Shown in pieces: positions 1 to 9,771 of a stretch of DNA of 64,000 bases. The stretch's first letter is position 1. Each line of letters starts with the position of its first letter. Below the pieces are notes generated by a model. The model searched no databases. It was not told where the DNA came from and was given only the letters and a program-made list of their open reading frames with translations. The stretch spans positions 9,293,088-9,357,087 of the forward strand of contig CM055205.1 of assembly GCA_029224185.1 (NCBI GenBank), given 5' to 3'. Source of the stretch: Karalla daura (Eukaryota; Chordata; Actinopteri; Chaetodontiformes; Leiognathidae). The translations under genes were made by a program, and so were the position numbers.

Positions 1-32
<32 letters not shown>

Positions 33-290
33 TAGAGAGAGAGAAAGAGATGCCTGATTTTGACAATTTTGACATGACTTATTTTTAATGAATCGCAAAG
101 TTGTCTACAAAAATTGTACAAAAAATGTCATTGTGATTCATATTTGTCTCATTTATTTGGTTGCTTTGGTCCTGCACAACAACTGCATTTGTTGACTTAT
201 GTTTATTAAATAATTTGGTTGTTTGGTAATTATCTTGAGATAATGTTGTTATGAACTGGCGCTTCAAATAAAGCTGAATTGTACTGGGCT
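1..290 (+). other. 3' UTR end of an upstream RTP-like gene copy (partial)
   Basis: This stretch aligns by eye with the 3' UTRs of the two complete RTP-like copies (about 3583-3880 and 8830-9140). It has the same (GT)/(GA) run, a related motif around 50-80, the block ending in TTGTGATTC, and the AATAAA at 267-272 followed by GCTGAATTGTA. The coding part must lie left of the window. It shows that the array has at least three copies. No coding sequence of that copy is present here. Confidence 0.75.
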
Positions 291-1467
291 GAGTTGCATT
301 TATTCAATTGTAGAATAGAATAGAATAATCCTAATTGTCATTGTATTACACAACAACATTGAAGGAGCATATTCCATTATTATTACTGCTCATTAGAAAA
401 CAATATTGCACATAGAGACAATATTGAATATGAATAACAAAAAGTAATCATGTAATAAATAACAGGCATGAATAAGAAAAATATCAAAAGGCATACTCTA
501 GTTTGGGAACTCTTCAAAAGTTAGTCTGTGTTGAAGAGTTTGATGGCTAAAAACTTTTTCAAGCTCTTCTAAAACAGCATCTGAGATAATTCTGATGAAA
601 CCAATGTTCCATAGCTTCTATAGACGCTTCCACACAGTGTCCTGTAAATTCCTGAACAAACCTTTCCTGGTCTGAGTGATTCTAGCAATTCACTCATAAC
701 CCTCTTTCAAGATAATACCTGGGTACCACCTGTTCAAACAAAAGACCTGGACTACAGGGACTTCCCAGGAGTTGATGGTAACCAAGGGCCTCGCCTGATG
801 AACATGCATGTGGCAGAAGAGGAGCGGCTGTTATTTATAAAGACAATAGGAGGTGAGGTGACGGTACATTTATGGCCACTCCTGTGTTTATTCAGCAAAT
901 TGTCCTTCTCTCTGGTCCTCTTCTCTCTCATGACGTTTTAAAATGGCACGACAGATAAATGCACCAAGGACAGTCGCTGGTGGAATACAGCACAAGCTCT
1001 GTGACTGGCTGACCACAGTGAAAACATAAAGGCATCAGCCTTCTCAAATCTTATCTGAGGTATAGACATTGGAGTAGGAAGAGGAAATACTTTAATGGTC
1101 CCCAAAGGGAAACTACGGCTGTAGGGTCAAAGAAACGTCTTCGTCCCTCTGTCTTGCATCAAAGAGAGAGGAGTCACCACCACCACCACCACTGTTTTTT
1201 TGGTCACCAGTGGATGATCTGAGTTGTTCAGAAAGGCCTCCACCATCTTCAGTGCAGACTTGTCTACCATGGAAAACTTTGTATGGAAGTTGGGATGTAC
1301 ACAAGTATTGTTATGACATGAAAATAAGTCAACTTTCTGAGCGTTCACCAATATATTTTGCTCCTCTTTCCTATTGGGGTGGAAAGTTAAAACTTCCTAT
1401 GATGACTGACAGCAGAAAGAGACTACATCTCTACTTCCAGGCCTTTGCACCAGCACGACAACCACCA
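291..1467. other. Intergenic DNA between RTP copies
   Basis: I see no supportable gene here. The start (about 305-350) has the (TAGAA)n plus TGTCATTGTATTA pattern, and 1085-1135 has a TTTAATGGTCCCCAAAGGGAAACT pattern split across the line; both resemble 3' tails of dispersed teleost retroelements. The homology to the second repeat unit of the RTP array starts only at about 1468. Confidence 0.5.
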
Positions 1468-2197
1468 GAACTCCTCTCCTGAGCAAACTCCCCTCAACCC
1501 CACAAAAGCATCCATCAGTAAAAGACAAAAGCATAACAAAATTTGCAGCTGCCATGGGGATCCTCACGCAAGTTTGGATGATAACTTTGGTTGCTCATTT
1601 CTCGCCAATATCACATTTGTTTCACATTTTGTTATGTTGGTTTGCTCCTCCCAGCCGCCGTACATGGTGTTGCCAGAAGGAACAAAGAGACGGGGCTGGT
1701 GGATGGTAGTCACCAAGCAGATTCGCTTGGCCAGCTTTGGTTTGTTCATTAACAGTGTTATACCGCCCCCTGCTGGGATGAGAGCAAAACCAGAGGCATG
1801 CGGAAAGAAAATAAGATCACGCAATAATAATAAAGATAAAAACAATAATGATAATAATAACGTTATTACTATGAACAACGAGATGATACTTCTTCATTTT
1901 TTAAAGAAGAAGGAGTTTTAAAATCGAAGACTCAAAGCTATATAAAATATAATCATTTGCCTGCTAATTGGAGGCACAAAGGCTTTTTATTTCACCAGTA
2001 TCTACTGAGGTCTTCGTTAACTTTATGACTTATGTCCATTCATGTCCATTTCCATCATTTGGTGCGTCTAAATTTCGAAATTTGATGTAATGTTATTGAT
2101 CAGATGGAAAACGAAAGTAAAAGGTTCAATTTCGGCGTCGTGGCTAGAGGCTGCTGATCAGACATAAACAGAGGCAGAGCGCACACCTACAGGCAAG
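1468..2197 (+). promoter_or_regulatory. Upstream region of RTP copy 1, duplicated in copy 2
   Basis: This region is clearly homologous to 4218-5039, beginning at the shared CTCCTCTCCTGAGCAAACTC and running to the start codon, so the duplication unit includes the promoter. It carries one interferon-response-like site (2107-2118). The second site of copy 2 is eroded here (about 2130-2140), and the TATA box of copy 2 reads CATAAA at about 2163-2168. Confidence 0.75.
2107..2118 (+). promoter_or_regulatory. ISRE/IRF-like element, RTP copy 1
   Basis: GAAAACGAAAGT fits the GAAANNGAAA core of interferon-stimulated response elements, about 80-90 bp upstream of the start codon. The identical site sits in the same place in copy 2. 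Interferon induction is inferred from the motif and from known induction of the mammalian family member RTP4; it is not shown by sequence alone. Confidence 0.7.
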
Positions 2198-3536
2198 ATG
2201 AGCACAGGTAGCTCTACCCACCGCTGATGTCCAGTGTGTAATATTGTTTGATTTGCTGTTGTTTGATGTTTGTGTTATGAGAATTTGCAGTCCAAAGAGA
2301 TGGAACAAACTTTTTAATCCCAGTTTCTTTTACATTATTGAATCTTTTAATTTCCGTCTGTTTTAATTTCCGTGCGTTGAGTTTTTGGGTTGTTGTTTTT
2401 GCATCTTATTTATTTCCCTTCCACATGCAGACTGGACTCCTTCCCTGTGGATCAGCATTTTTAATGAAATGCTGAACAATGGCGATGAGCTGGACTATGA
2501 AGACCAGTGGACCCTCAACTTCAACTATGACCGAACAGACACACTCACCTATGAAGAGAGGAGGAGAGGCTGGAAGGTCTTCAGCCACGGTGCACATGGA
2601 AAGTATGTATTCCTCCACACTCTCAAAGGGTCTTAATCTGCAGACAATTTTTAAATTAATAACAGTCATAGATTCAGCTCAAGAAACCACCCTTTGCTCC
2701 GTATCAGGACATACAGGTTTATCACTGTTGCTGTGTCATGCGAGGTCACATGATGAGGTGAACTGAGAAATGCAGATACGTCACTGCAGAAATGAGGAAA
2801 AAAAATAGTCATCATAAATAGAAAAAAATACTGAGACATATAAATTGTCAAATAAGTAAGTATGAACATGTCAGCAAAAAATACTAAAATGTGAATGTAC
2901 TTCTGCACAGTTAACGCTTTAAAATCTTCAAATATACATAATAATATTTCTGGGTTCAAAACAACTATGTCCATACAGTAGTTAATAAATAAATGCTTGT
3001 TGTGACAGAATACTAAAGACTTAGAAAAGACTTTTTCTGTTTCTGTAGCTGAAATGCTACATGGATCAGCACTACTAATACTCTAGTTTCTACAGGTTTT
3101 GTTTGAATAGTGTAAATCCTCAAAGTAATCAGGAGCTTAGTGCGTTTTAATTACCATAAAACAAAAATATGCCACTTGTGTGGCATCTCCTCATTTCTCT
3201 TGTAGTTTCCGGTGTCCAACATGCAGCAGGACCTGGCCCTCAGCTCGGGTGGTAGTGTTGTTCCGATACCGCCTGCAGGGAGAACGGGGCACCGTGATCG
3301 TGCGGCCCTTTAGACAGGCCTGCAGAGAGCACGATGAGGAGTTTGTCCTGTCTGGTTTTTCTGAGGATGAGGTGAAGAGAGCCTTGCGCAGGCTGTTCTA
3401 CAAAATCCGGAAGAATTGCTACAGTGAAGAGGTCGGCAGCTCACCATCTGACAGGGTCCAGGCGCGGAGTCCACCTCATGAGGCATCACTGTGTGAGGCC
3501 TGCAGAATGGGCATCTGTTGTGAGGAGGAAGATTAG
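2198..3536 (+). CDS. Receptor-transporting protein-like (3CxxC zinc ribbon), copy 1
   Basis: Three exons: 2198-2207, 2431-2602 and 3206-3536, all with GT-AG junctions, joining in frame to 170 residues. The tiny first exon encodes only MST plus one base. Exon 2 gives the family N-terminus (WxxxFNEML, then RRGWKVFSHG). Exon 3 starts with NFRCPTC and continues with a WPSARVVVLF core and the terminal CEACRMGICC. This is the RTP/zf-3CxxC architecture; mammalian RTPs aid surface delivery of chemosensory receptors and RTP4 is interferon-induced. The second CxxC is ACREH here, so CxxH. No hydrophobic C-terminal anchor is present, so the product is probably soluble. The gene is one unit of a tandem array. 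Fish members are usually named rtp3-like; I leave the symbol open. Confidence 0.87.
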
Positions 3537-3885
3537 TAGAGGTGAAGTTCAAACTTTGTGTTAGAGTTTGGCCGAAGGGTTTATGTGTGTGTGTGTGTGT
3601 GTGTGTGAGGGAGACAGGGCAAGATGTCTGATCTTCGCAAATTTTACATGGCCTTTTTTTTTCACAGCATTTTCTAGTTCTGTTGTTTGTGTGCCAAAAA
3701 AACATACAAAAAATGTAATTGTAATTCTGTATTTGTCACATTTATTTGGTTGCTTTGGTTCTGCACAGCAGCTTTGTTTGTTTACTTATGTTTATTAAAT
3801 ATTTCGGCGTAGATCCATGTTCTTGAGATAATGTGAAAATTGAATTGGCTCTTTGAATAAAACTAAATTGTATTGGAATGAGTTG
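3537..3885 (+). other. 3' UTR of RTP copy 1 with polyA signal
   Basis: The UTR contains a (GT)n run at about 3583-3607 and AATAAA at 3856-3861. It is homologous to the UTRs at 1-290 and 8725-9140. Confidence 0.7.
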
Positions 3886-4217
3886 AATTTATTCAGTGGC
3901 TTCCACTTTATTTTAGTTCCTCATTTTTAACTTGAGTGAAATGTATGTGAGAATCTGTTACGATCTATGGAAGACTGTGTCTGAAAAGTAATAATGAGGA
4001 CCGAAACGCATGACTCTGGACTCAAACAATATGGATGCAAAGGGGGAAACTCAAAAAAGGAACCAGGCTGAGCACTGGACAAAATGTGAGGGGCAACAGG
4101 GCAGAAGGCGTGAAACAATGGGAGAAACACCAGGAGCACAGGTGAACTAGTAACACAAACGAGACACAAGGACAGTGAGCTTACCCCAGGGAGAACACAG
4201 TGAACAATAAAAAAAAA
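3886..4217. other. Spacer between RTP copies 1 and 2
   Basis: About 330 bp with no supportable gene. It is not obviously shared with the equivalent position before copy 1, so it looks like the junction between duplication units. Confidence 0.4.
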
Positions 4218-4909
4218 CTCCTCTCCTGAGCAAACTCCCCTTAACCCCACAAAAGCATCCATCGGTGAAAGACAAAAGCATTACAAAAATTACAGCTGCT
4301 GTGGGGATCATCACTCAAGTTCGGATGTCGATAACACCAGTAACTCTGGTGCTCATTTTCCAGTAATATCACATTTGTTTCACATTATTGTTATGTGGGT
4401 TTGCTCCTCCCAGTCACCGTATATGGGTGTTGGAGAAGGAACAACTGGACAGGGCAGGTGGATGGTAGTCACCAAGAAGACTCGCTAGACAGGCCCCCTT
4501 GCCAGCAGCTGTCTTAGAGAACTGCACTCACAATCATTGGTTTGTGCATTAACAGTGTTATACCGCCCCCTACTGGGCTGAGAGCTGAACAGGAGACGTG
4601 TAATAATGACGCTGGAAAGAAAACTAGAACACAAAATAATAGTAATAATAATAATAATGATAATGTTAATACTATGAACAATGAGATGATACGTCTTCAT
4701 TTTTTCTCTAAAGAAGGCGGAGTTTAAAAACTGAAGACTCAGAACCCCTAAAATATAATCATTTACCTTTTAATTGGAGGAATAAAGTTTTTTTATTTCA
4801 CCAGTATCTACTGAGGTCTTCGTTAACTTTGTGACTTATGTAATAGTCCATTTTCCATTATTTCGTGTGTCTAAGTTTCGAAACATGATGTAATGTTATT
4901 GATCAGATG

Positions 4910-4973
4910 GAAAACGAAAGTAGGAGGTTAAGTTTCGGTTTCCTGAGTAGAGGCTGCTGCTAAGGCATATAAA
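4910..4973 (+). promoter_or_regulatory. Interferon-type promoter of RTP copy 2 (two ISREs and TATA)
   Basis: There is a direct ISRE-like site GAAAACGAAAGT at 4910-4921 and an inverted one at 4931-4942 (AGTTTCGGTTTC, whose complement GAAACCGAAACT is a textbook ISRE). A TATAAA box follows at 4968-4973, about 67 bp before the start codon. This compact arrangement is typical of interferon-stimulated genes. Copy 1 keeps the first site but has lost the canonical form of the second ISRE and of the TATA box. Confidence 0.8.
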
Positions 4974-5039
4974 CAGAGGCAGTGCAGAGAGACGTGCAGA
5001 CGACGGATATCGTCCCAGGATCGCACATCTACAGGCAAG

Positions 5040-8000
5040 ATGAGCACAGACACAGGTAACTCTGCCCATATACGTCTCTGATGTACAATATGTTGGTATT
5101 ATTTGATTTGCTGCTGTTGTTTGATATTTGTGTTAATCAGTGTGATCCTAAGAATTTGCAGTCCAAAAAGATGGAACAAGCTTTTTAATGCTAAGTTCTT
5201 TTACACTGATGAATCTTTTCATTTCCTTCTGTTTGATGTTGTGACGGCTTTGCTTCTGACTCCAAGGAGAGCCACGTTGAGTTTCTGGAGGTGTTTTTTT
5301 TATTTATCTCCCTTCCACATGCAGACTGGATCCCTTCCTTGTGGATGAACACTTTTAATGACATGCTGGACGATGACGATGAGCTGGACTATGAAGACCA
5401 GTGGACCCTCAACTTCAACTACGGCCTAACAGACACTCTCACCAATGAAGAGAGGAGGAGAGGCTGGAAGGTCTTTAGCCACTGTGCACATGGAAAGTAT
5501 GTATTCCTCCACACTCTCAAAGGGTCTAAATCTGCCCATGATTTTAAACTAATAACAGTCGTAGATTCAGCTCAAGGAACCACCCTTTACTCTGTATCAG
5601 GACATACGGGGTTTTAATCAGTGTCGCTGTGTCATGCCAGGTCACATGATGAGGTGTACTGAGAAATGCAGATACGTCACCACAGAAATGAGGGGAAAAA
5701 AATCTCAAAATACTCATCATAGAAAAAAAAAAGATATATTTAGTCTTGTATCATCAGTCAAATAAGTAAAAGTACTAACAGGTCACCTTAAAAATGTTAA
5801 AGTTCTCCTGCACAGTAGGATCAAAACAACTCAAATTATGTCCATACAGTTGTTAATAAGTATGTTCTTGTTTTGATAGAATACTAAAAACTTAGAAAAG
5901 ACATTTGTTTTTTTTGGTTTCTGTAGCTGAAATGCTACATGGTTCAACCCTATAATGCTCATAGATATATTTTTAGTTCATACAGGTTTTGTTTGAATAG
6001 TCTAAATCTGCAAAGTAATTAGGAGCTTAGTGTGTTTAAATTACCATAAAATAGAAATATGGAAGTGCTTCAGTAGTGATTCATTGCAAATATACTTTGT
6101 CACATTTTACCATTAGATTAAATACACAAGGTATTTTGAAGGTTCTGCTTTTGCAAGTGAAATGTTGTGTTAAAACTATCTATCCAGGCACTTCACTTTA
6201 AAAGCAGCTGCTGAGTCTCTCCCTTCAGAGTCTCTCCCTTGTATTTTTGGACTGTATAAAGGACTGTATATAATACAAAACACTCTTAACTAAACTGATA
6301 GGTTGCCCACTAACACGCTACACAAATCATGGAGAGTGAACACTGACTAGGGAAAACACTGAATCAATCATTTAATACAAACACAAGACAGACATGCACA
6401 TGCATTTCCTAATCTATATCCCTATACTGTATGAATACTTTACAGCTAAACTAAACTATGCTAATCTTATACTATGGTGCCAGTTGGGCCAGCATGGTTG
6501 GTGACATGCGATGAACAGACAAGATGGCGTTCTTTGTCCTGGCGCCACACTGAAGGGGGGGTCAGTCGCTGAGGGGTGTGGAGGAACGGTGGTTGTCTCC
6601 AAGGCTCTGGAGATCACCAGAGATGAGCAGGTCAGATGGCAACCGTTAGTCACCCTGTCCTCAGGTGCTAACAGCTCCACCTACTCCTGGGCCCGGAGTT
6701 GCTAGCTAATTCCGCTTAGCCAGCCAGCCTAGAGCTTCTTGTGGTACCGTCCTTGGGCAGTCAAACTCCGTTCACTGCTCCAGAATCCAGTAACTTGACT
6801 TAGATAGAAGTGTCCGTTCTCCTATCTCTCTGTCAGCTAACTTGCTCTTCTTGAGCAACATTTTCTTTCTCAGTCTCCACCTGCACCAAACTGATGCTAC
6901 CGGTAAGAGGGAGAGAGAGTAAAATCTTCTCTACTCTGGTTACCTACTGGTAACCAGGACTGCCTTTACATGGTAGCATGGTTACCAATAGGTATTTGGC
7001 ACTGGTAAGAGAGAAGATGTTACTCTCTCTCCCTCTTACCAGTAGCATCAGTTTGGTGCAGGTGGAGACTGAGAAAGAAAATGTTGCTCAAGAAGAGCAA
7101 GTTAGCTCACAGAGAGATAGGAGAACGGACACTTCTATCTAAGTCAAGTGACTGGATTCTGGGGCAGTGAACGGAGTTTGACTGCCCGAGGACGGTACCA
7201 CAAGAAGCTCTAGGCTGGCTGGCTAAGCGGAATTAGCTAGCAACTCCGGGCCCAGGAGTAGGTGGAGCTGTTAGCACCTGAGGACAGGGTGACTAACGGT
7301 TGCCATCTGACCTGCTCATCTCTGGTGATCTCCAGAGCCTTGGAGACAACCACCGTTCCTCCACACCCCTCAGTGACTGACCCCCCCTTCAGTGTGGCGC
7401 CAGGACAAAGAACGCCATCTTGTCTGTTCATCGCATGTCACCAACCATGCTGGCCCAACTGGTACCATAGTATAAGATTAGCATAGTTTAGTTTAGCTGT
7501 AAAGTATTCATACAGTATAGGGATATAGATTAGGAAATGCATGTGCATGTCTGTCTTGTGTTTGTATTAAATGATTGATTCAGTGTTTTCCCTAGTCAGT
7601 GTTCACTCTCCATGATTTGTGTAGCGTGTTAGTGTGCAACCTATCAGTTTAGTTAAGAGTGTTTTGTATTATATACAGTCCTTTATACAGTCCAAAAATA
7701 CAAGGGAGAGACTCTGAAGGGAGAGACTCAGCAGCTGCTTTTAAAGTGAAGTGCCTGGATAGATAGTTTTAACACAACATTTCACTTGCAAAGGCAGAAC
7801 CTTCAAAATACCTTGTGTATTTAATCTAATGGTAAAATGTGACAAAGTATATTTGCAATGAATCACTACTGAAGCACTTCCATGTTTCTATTTTATGGTA
7901 ATTTAAACACACTAAGTTCCTAATTACTTTGCAGATTTAGACTATTCAAACAAAACCTGTATGAACTAAAAATATATCTATGAGCATTATAGGGTTGAAC

Positions 8001-8724
8001 CATGTAGCATTTCAGCTACAGAAACCAAAAAAAACAAATGTCTTTTCTAAGTTTTTAGTATTCTATCAAAACAAGAACATACTTATTAACAACTGTATGG
8101 ACATAATTTGAGTTGTATGTTGAATCTACTGTGCAGGAGAACTTTAACATTTTAAGGTGACCTGTTAGTACTTTTACTTATTTGACTGATGATACAAGAC
8201 TAAATATATATGTTTTTTATTAATGTATTTTGAGGGGTTTTTTTGCCTCATTTCCCTAGTGATGTATTTGCATTTCTCAGTCCACCTCATCATGTGACCT
8301 GGCATTGTTTATACAGTCTTTTATACAGTCCTCAATACACCATGTTTGCCCCTTTAACTATCCTGTGGTATCTTCTTATTTCTCTTGTAGTTTCCAATGT
8401 CCAACATGCAGGAAGACCTGGCCCTCAGCTCGGGTGGTAGTGTTGTTCCGATACCGCCTGCGGGGAGAACGGGGCACCGTGATCGTGCGGCCCTTTGGAC
8501 AGGCCTGCAAAGAGCACGATGAGGAGTTTGTCCTGTCTGGTTTTTCTGAGGATGAGGTGGAGAGAGCCTTGCGCAGGCTGTTCTACAAAATCCGGAAGAA
8601 TTGCTACAATGAAGAAGAGGAGGACGACAGCTCATCATCTGACAGGGTCCGGGTGCGGAGCAAACCACATGAGGCATCACTGTGTGAGGCCTGCAGAATG
8701 GGCATCTGCTGTGAGGAAGATTAG
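5040..8724 (+). CDS. Receptor-transporting protein-like (3CxxC zinc ribbon), copy 2
   Basis: Three exons: 5040-5055, 5325-5496 and 8391-8724, in frame, 173 residues. The protein is very close to copy 1 and has the same motifs: GWKVFSHCAHG, then NFQCPTC, WPSARVVVLFRY, ACKEH (CxxH in place of the usual second CxxC), and LCEACRMGICC at the end. It starts MSTDT, two residues longer than copy 1, and has an acidic/serine insertion before the last cysteines. No transmembrane anchor is seen. Intron 2 is 2.9 kb against 0.6 kb in copy 1, because of a large inverted duplication (5630-8306). Splice sites are intact, so the gene looks functional. The function is inferred from the family: receptor trafficking or antiviral response. 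Confidence 0.87.
5630..8306. repeat. 2.7 kb imperfect palindrome in RTP copy 2 intron 2
   Basis: The left arm (about 5630-6956) is repeated in reverse complement as the right arm (about 6979-8306), around a spacer of about 22 bp at 6957-6978. The inner arms differ only at scattered bases, for example around 6555 against 7375 and 6480 against 7465; the outer 150 bp are more diverged. The outer part of the left arm (5630-6060) matches the intron of copy 1 (about 2745-3165) in the same orientation. It is therefore native intron, and the right arm is the inverted duplicate. Confidence 0.92.
6061..6956. repeat. Insertion of unknown type, mirrored in the palindrome
   Basis: The copy 1 intron passes directly from the ACCATAAAA block to the 3' splice site, whereas copy 2 has about 0.9 kb of extra sequence here, mirrored at about 6979-7880. 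The innermost 50 bp contain nested short inverted repeats (GGTTACC types near 6938-6990). I do not recognise a transposase or a known element. The mirrored 64- and 74-codon ORFs inside it show no recognisable protein. Confidence 0.5.
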
Positions 8725-9140
8725 TAGAGGTGAAGTTCAAACTTTGGGTTAGAGTTAGGCAGAAGGGTTTGGGGTCGGGGAATGCATTCCATAATACCAT
8801 TCCTTACAAGGATCTAAGCATTAACGCACTATGTGTGTGTGAGAGAGAGAGAGAAAGAGAGAAACAGGACAAGATGCCCGATCTTGGCAATTTTTACATG
8901 GCCTTGTTTTTCTTTACTGCATTGCACTATTTGTTGTCTACTTCTGTCATGTGTCAGCCAGAAAACGTACAAAAAATGTCATTGTGATTCTATATTTGTT
9001 GCATTTGGTTGCTTTGGGCAGCTCTGTTTGTTTGCTTATGTTTGTTAAATAATTTGGTATAGACCACCTGTCATGTAAAATGTTCTTGAGATAACAGTTA
9101 TGAATTGGCACTTTAAATAAAGCTGAATTGTATTTATTTC
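8725..9140 (+). other. 3' UTR of RTP copy 2 with polyA signal
   Basis: The UTR has a (GT)/(GA) run at 8830-8862 and AATAAA at 9116-9121. It aligns with the other two RTP 3' UTRs in the window. Confidence 0.7.
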
Positions 9141-9389
9141 GTCGTTATTATCATATTTTCACTTCATTTTAGTGCCTCATTTTTTTAATTAATTGAAATG
9201 TCAGCGAGAATCTCAGACTGTGATACGACCAGTCTTACCCAGTACAGCCGCAACTACAAATTAAATCTTTGGCTAACAGCATCCCATCTTAATACACACT
9301 TAAGCAGCATTTCTCATTATGTGTAATGCATATTTGTAAGTACGGGAGAAGGGTGAATGGGTTTTTTTAGTTTCCGTCATAGAGCTCGG

Positions 9390-9771
9390 CTCCTTCAGCC
9401 GTTCCGGGTCCCCTTTAAAAGGAAATCCAACCTGAGAGCTCGGAACTGCGCGTCGACCAATCGGATCGCAAGACTGAGACGGTTGGCGTCGCGCATGCGC
9501 AGTGAGCTCTCCTCCTCGGCAGCCACAACAACACAGTGGAGCGGCTCCGTCAGTCTCGCCCCTCCGCTTCCAGCAGCAGCAGCAGCAGGCGAAGCCGCGG
9601 CAGCATCGTCCACCGCCGGCTCCGGTGGCAGTAGCAAGAGGAGGAGGAGGAGAATGACGATGTTGTTACCCCGGGGAGACAGCCGGGGACGCAAATGACA
9701 GCGACGATATAATGGCCCCCGCTTTACGAAGGTCCCCCAGTGAGCGCCGTGTGACCAAGTGAGAGCACCGT
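9390..9771 (+). promoter_or_regulatory. ankib1: ankib1 CpG-rich promoter and 5' UTR exon 1
   Basis: GC- and CpG-rich sequence with a perfect NRF-1 palindrome GCGCATGCGC at 9491-9500. The exon ends at a consensus donor, GT|GTAAGT, at 9771/9772. Assignment to ankib1 rests on its position as the first CpG island upstream of the coding exon at 13394. The transcription start is not defined; it is probably within 9390-9560. A CAG/GCGGCAG-rich tract lies at about 9570-9605. Confidence 0.65.
9654..9762 (+). promoter_or_regulatory. Cluster of three short uORFs in the ankib1 leader
   Basis: Three AUG-started ORFs follow each other: 9654-9698, 9695-9712 (overlapping by a shared ATGA) and 9712-9762 (its ATG overlaps the preceding TAA). 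All end before the splice donor. A fourth, ATG-TTG-CTC-TAG, lies at 13413-13424 in the next exon. Together they would be expected to limit scanning to the main start at 13566. Confidence 0.5.

Noticed and set aside
1445..1921. 158-codon ORF before RTP copy 1
   Set aside because: It overlaps the duplicated RTP promoter, its counterpart in copy 2 is not open, and its end is low-complexity Asn/Lys.
6456..7486. Mirrored ORFs of 64 and 74 codons in the palindrome arms
   Set aside because: They are the same sequence read from each arm; there is no protein motif, and intron 2 splice sites surround them.
9357..9698. 113-codon ORF in the ankib1 leader
   Set aside because: It opens upstream of the likely transcription start, is Arg/Ala/Ser low complexity from GC-rich repeats, and only its last part (uORF from 9654) is a plausible scanned ORF.
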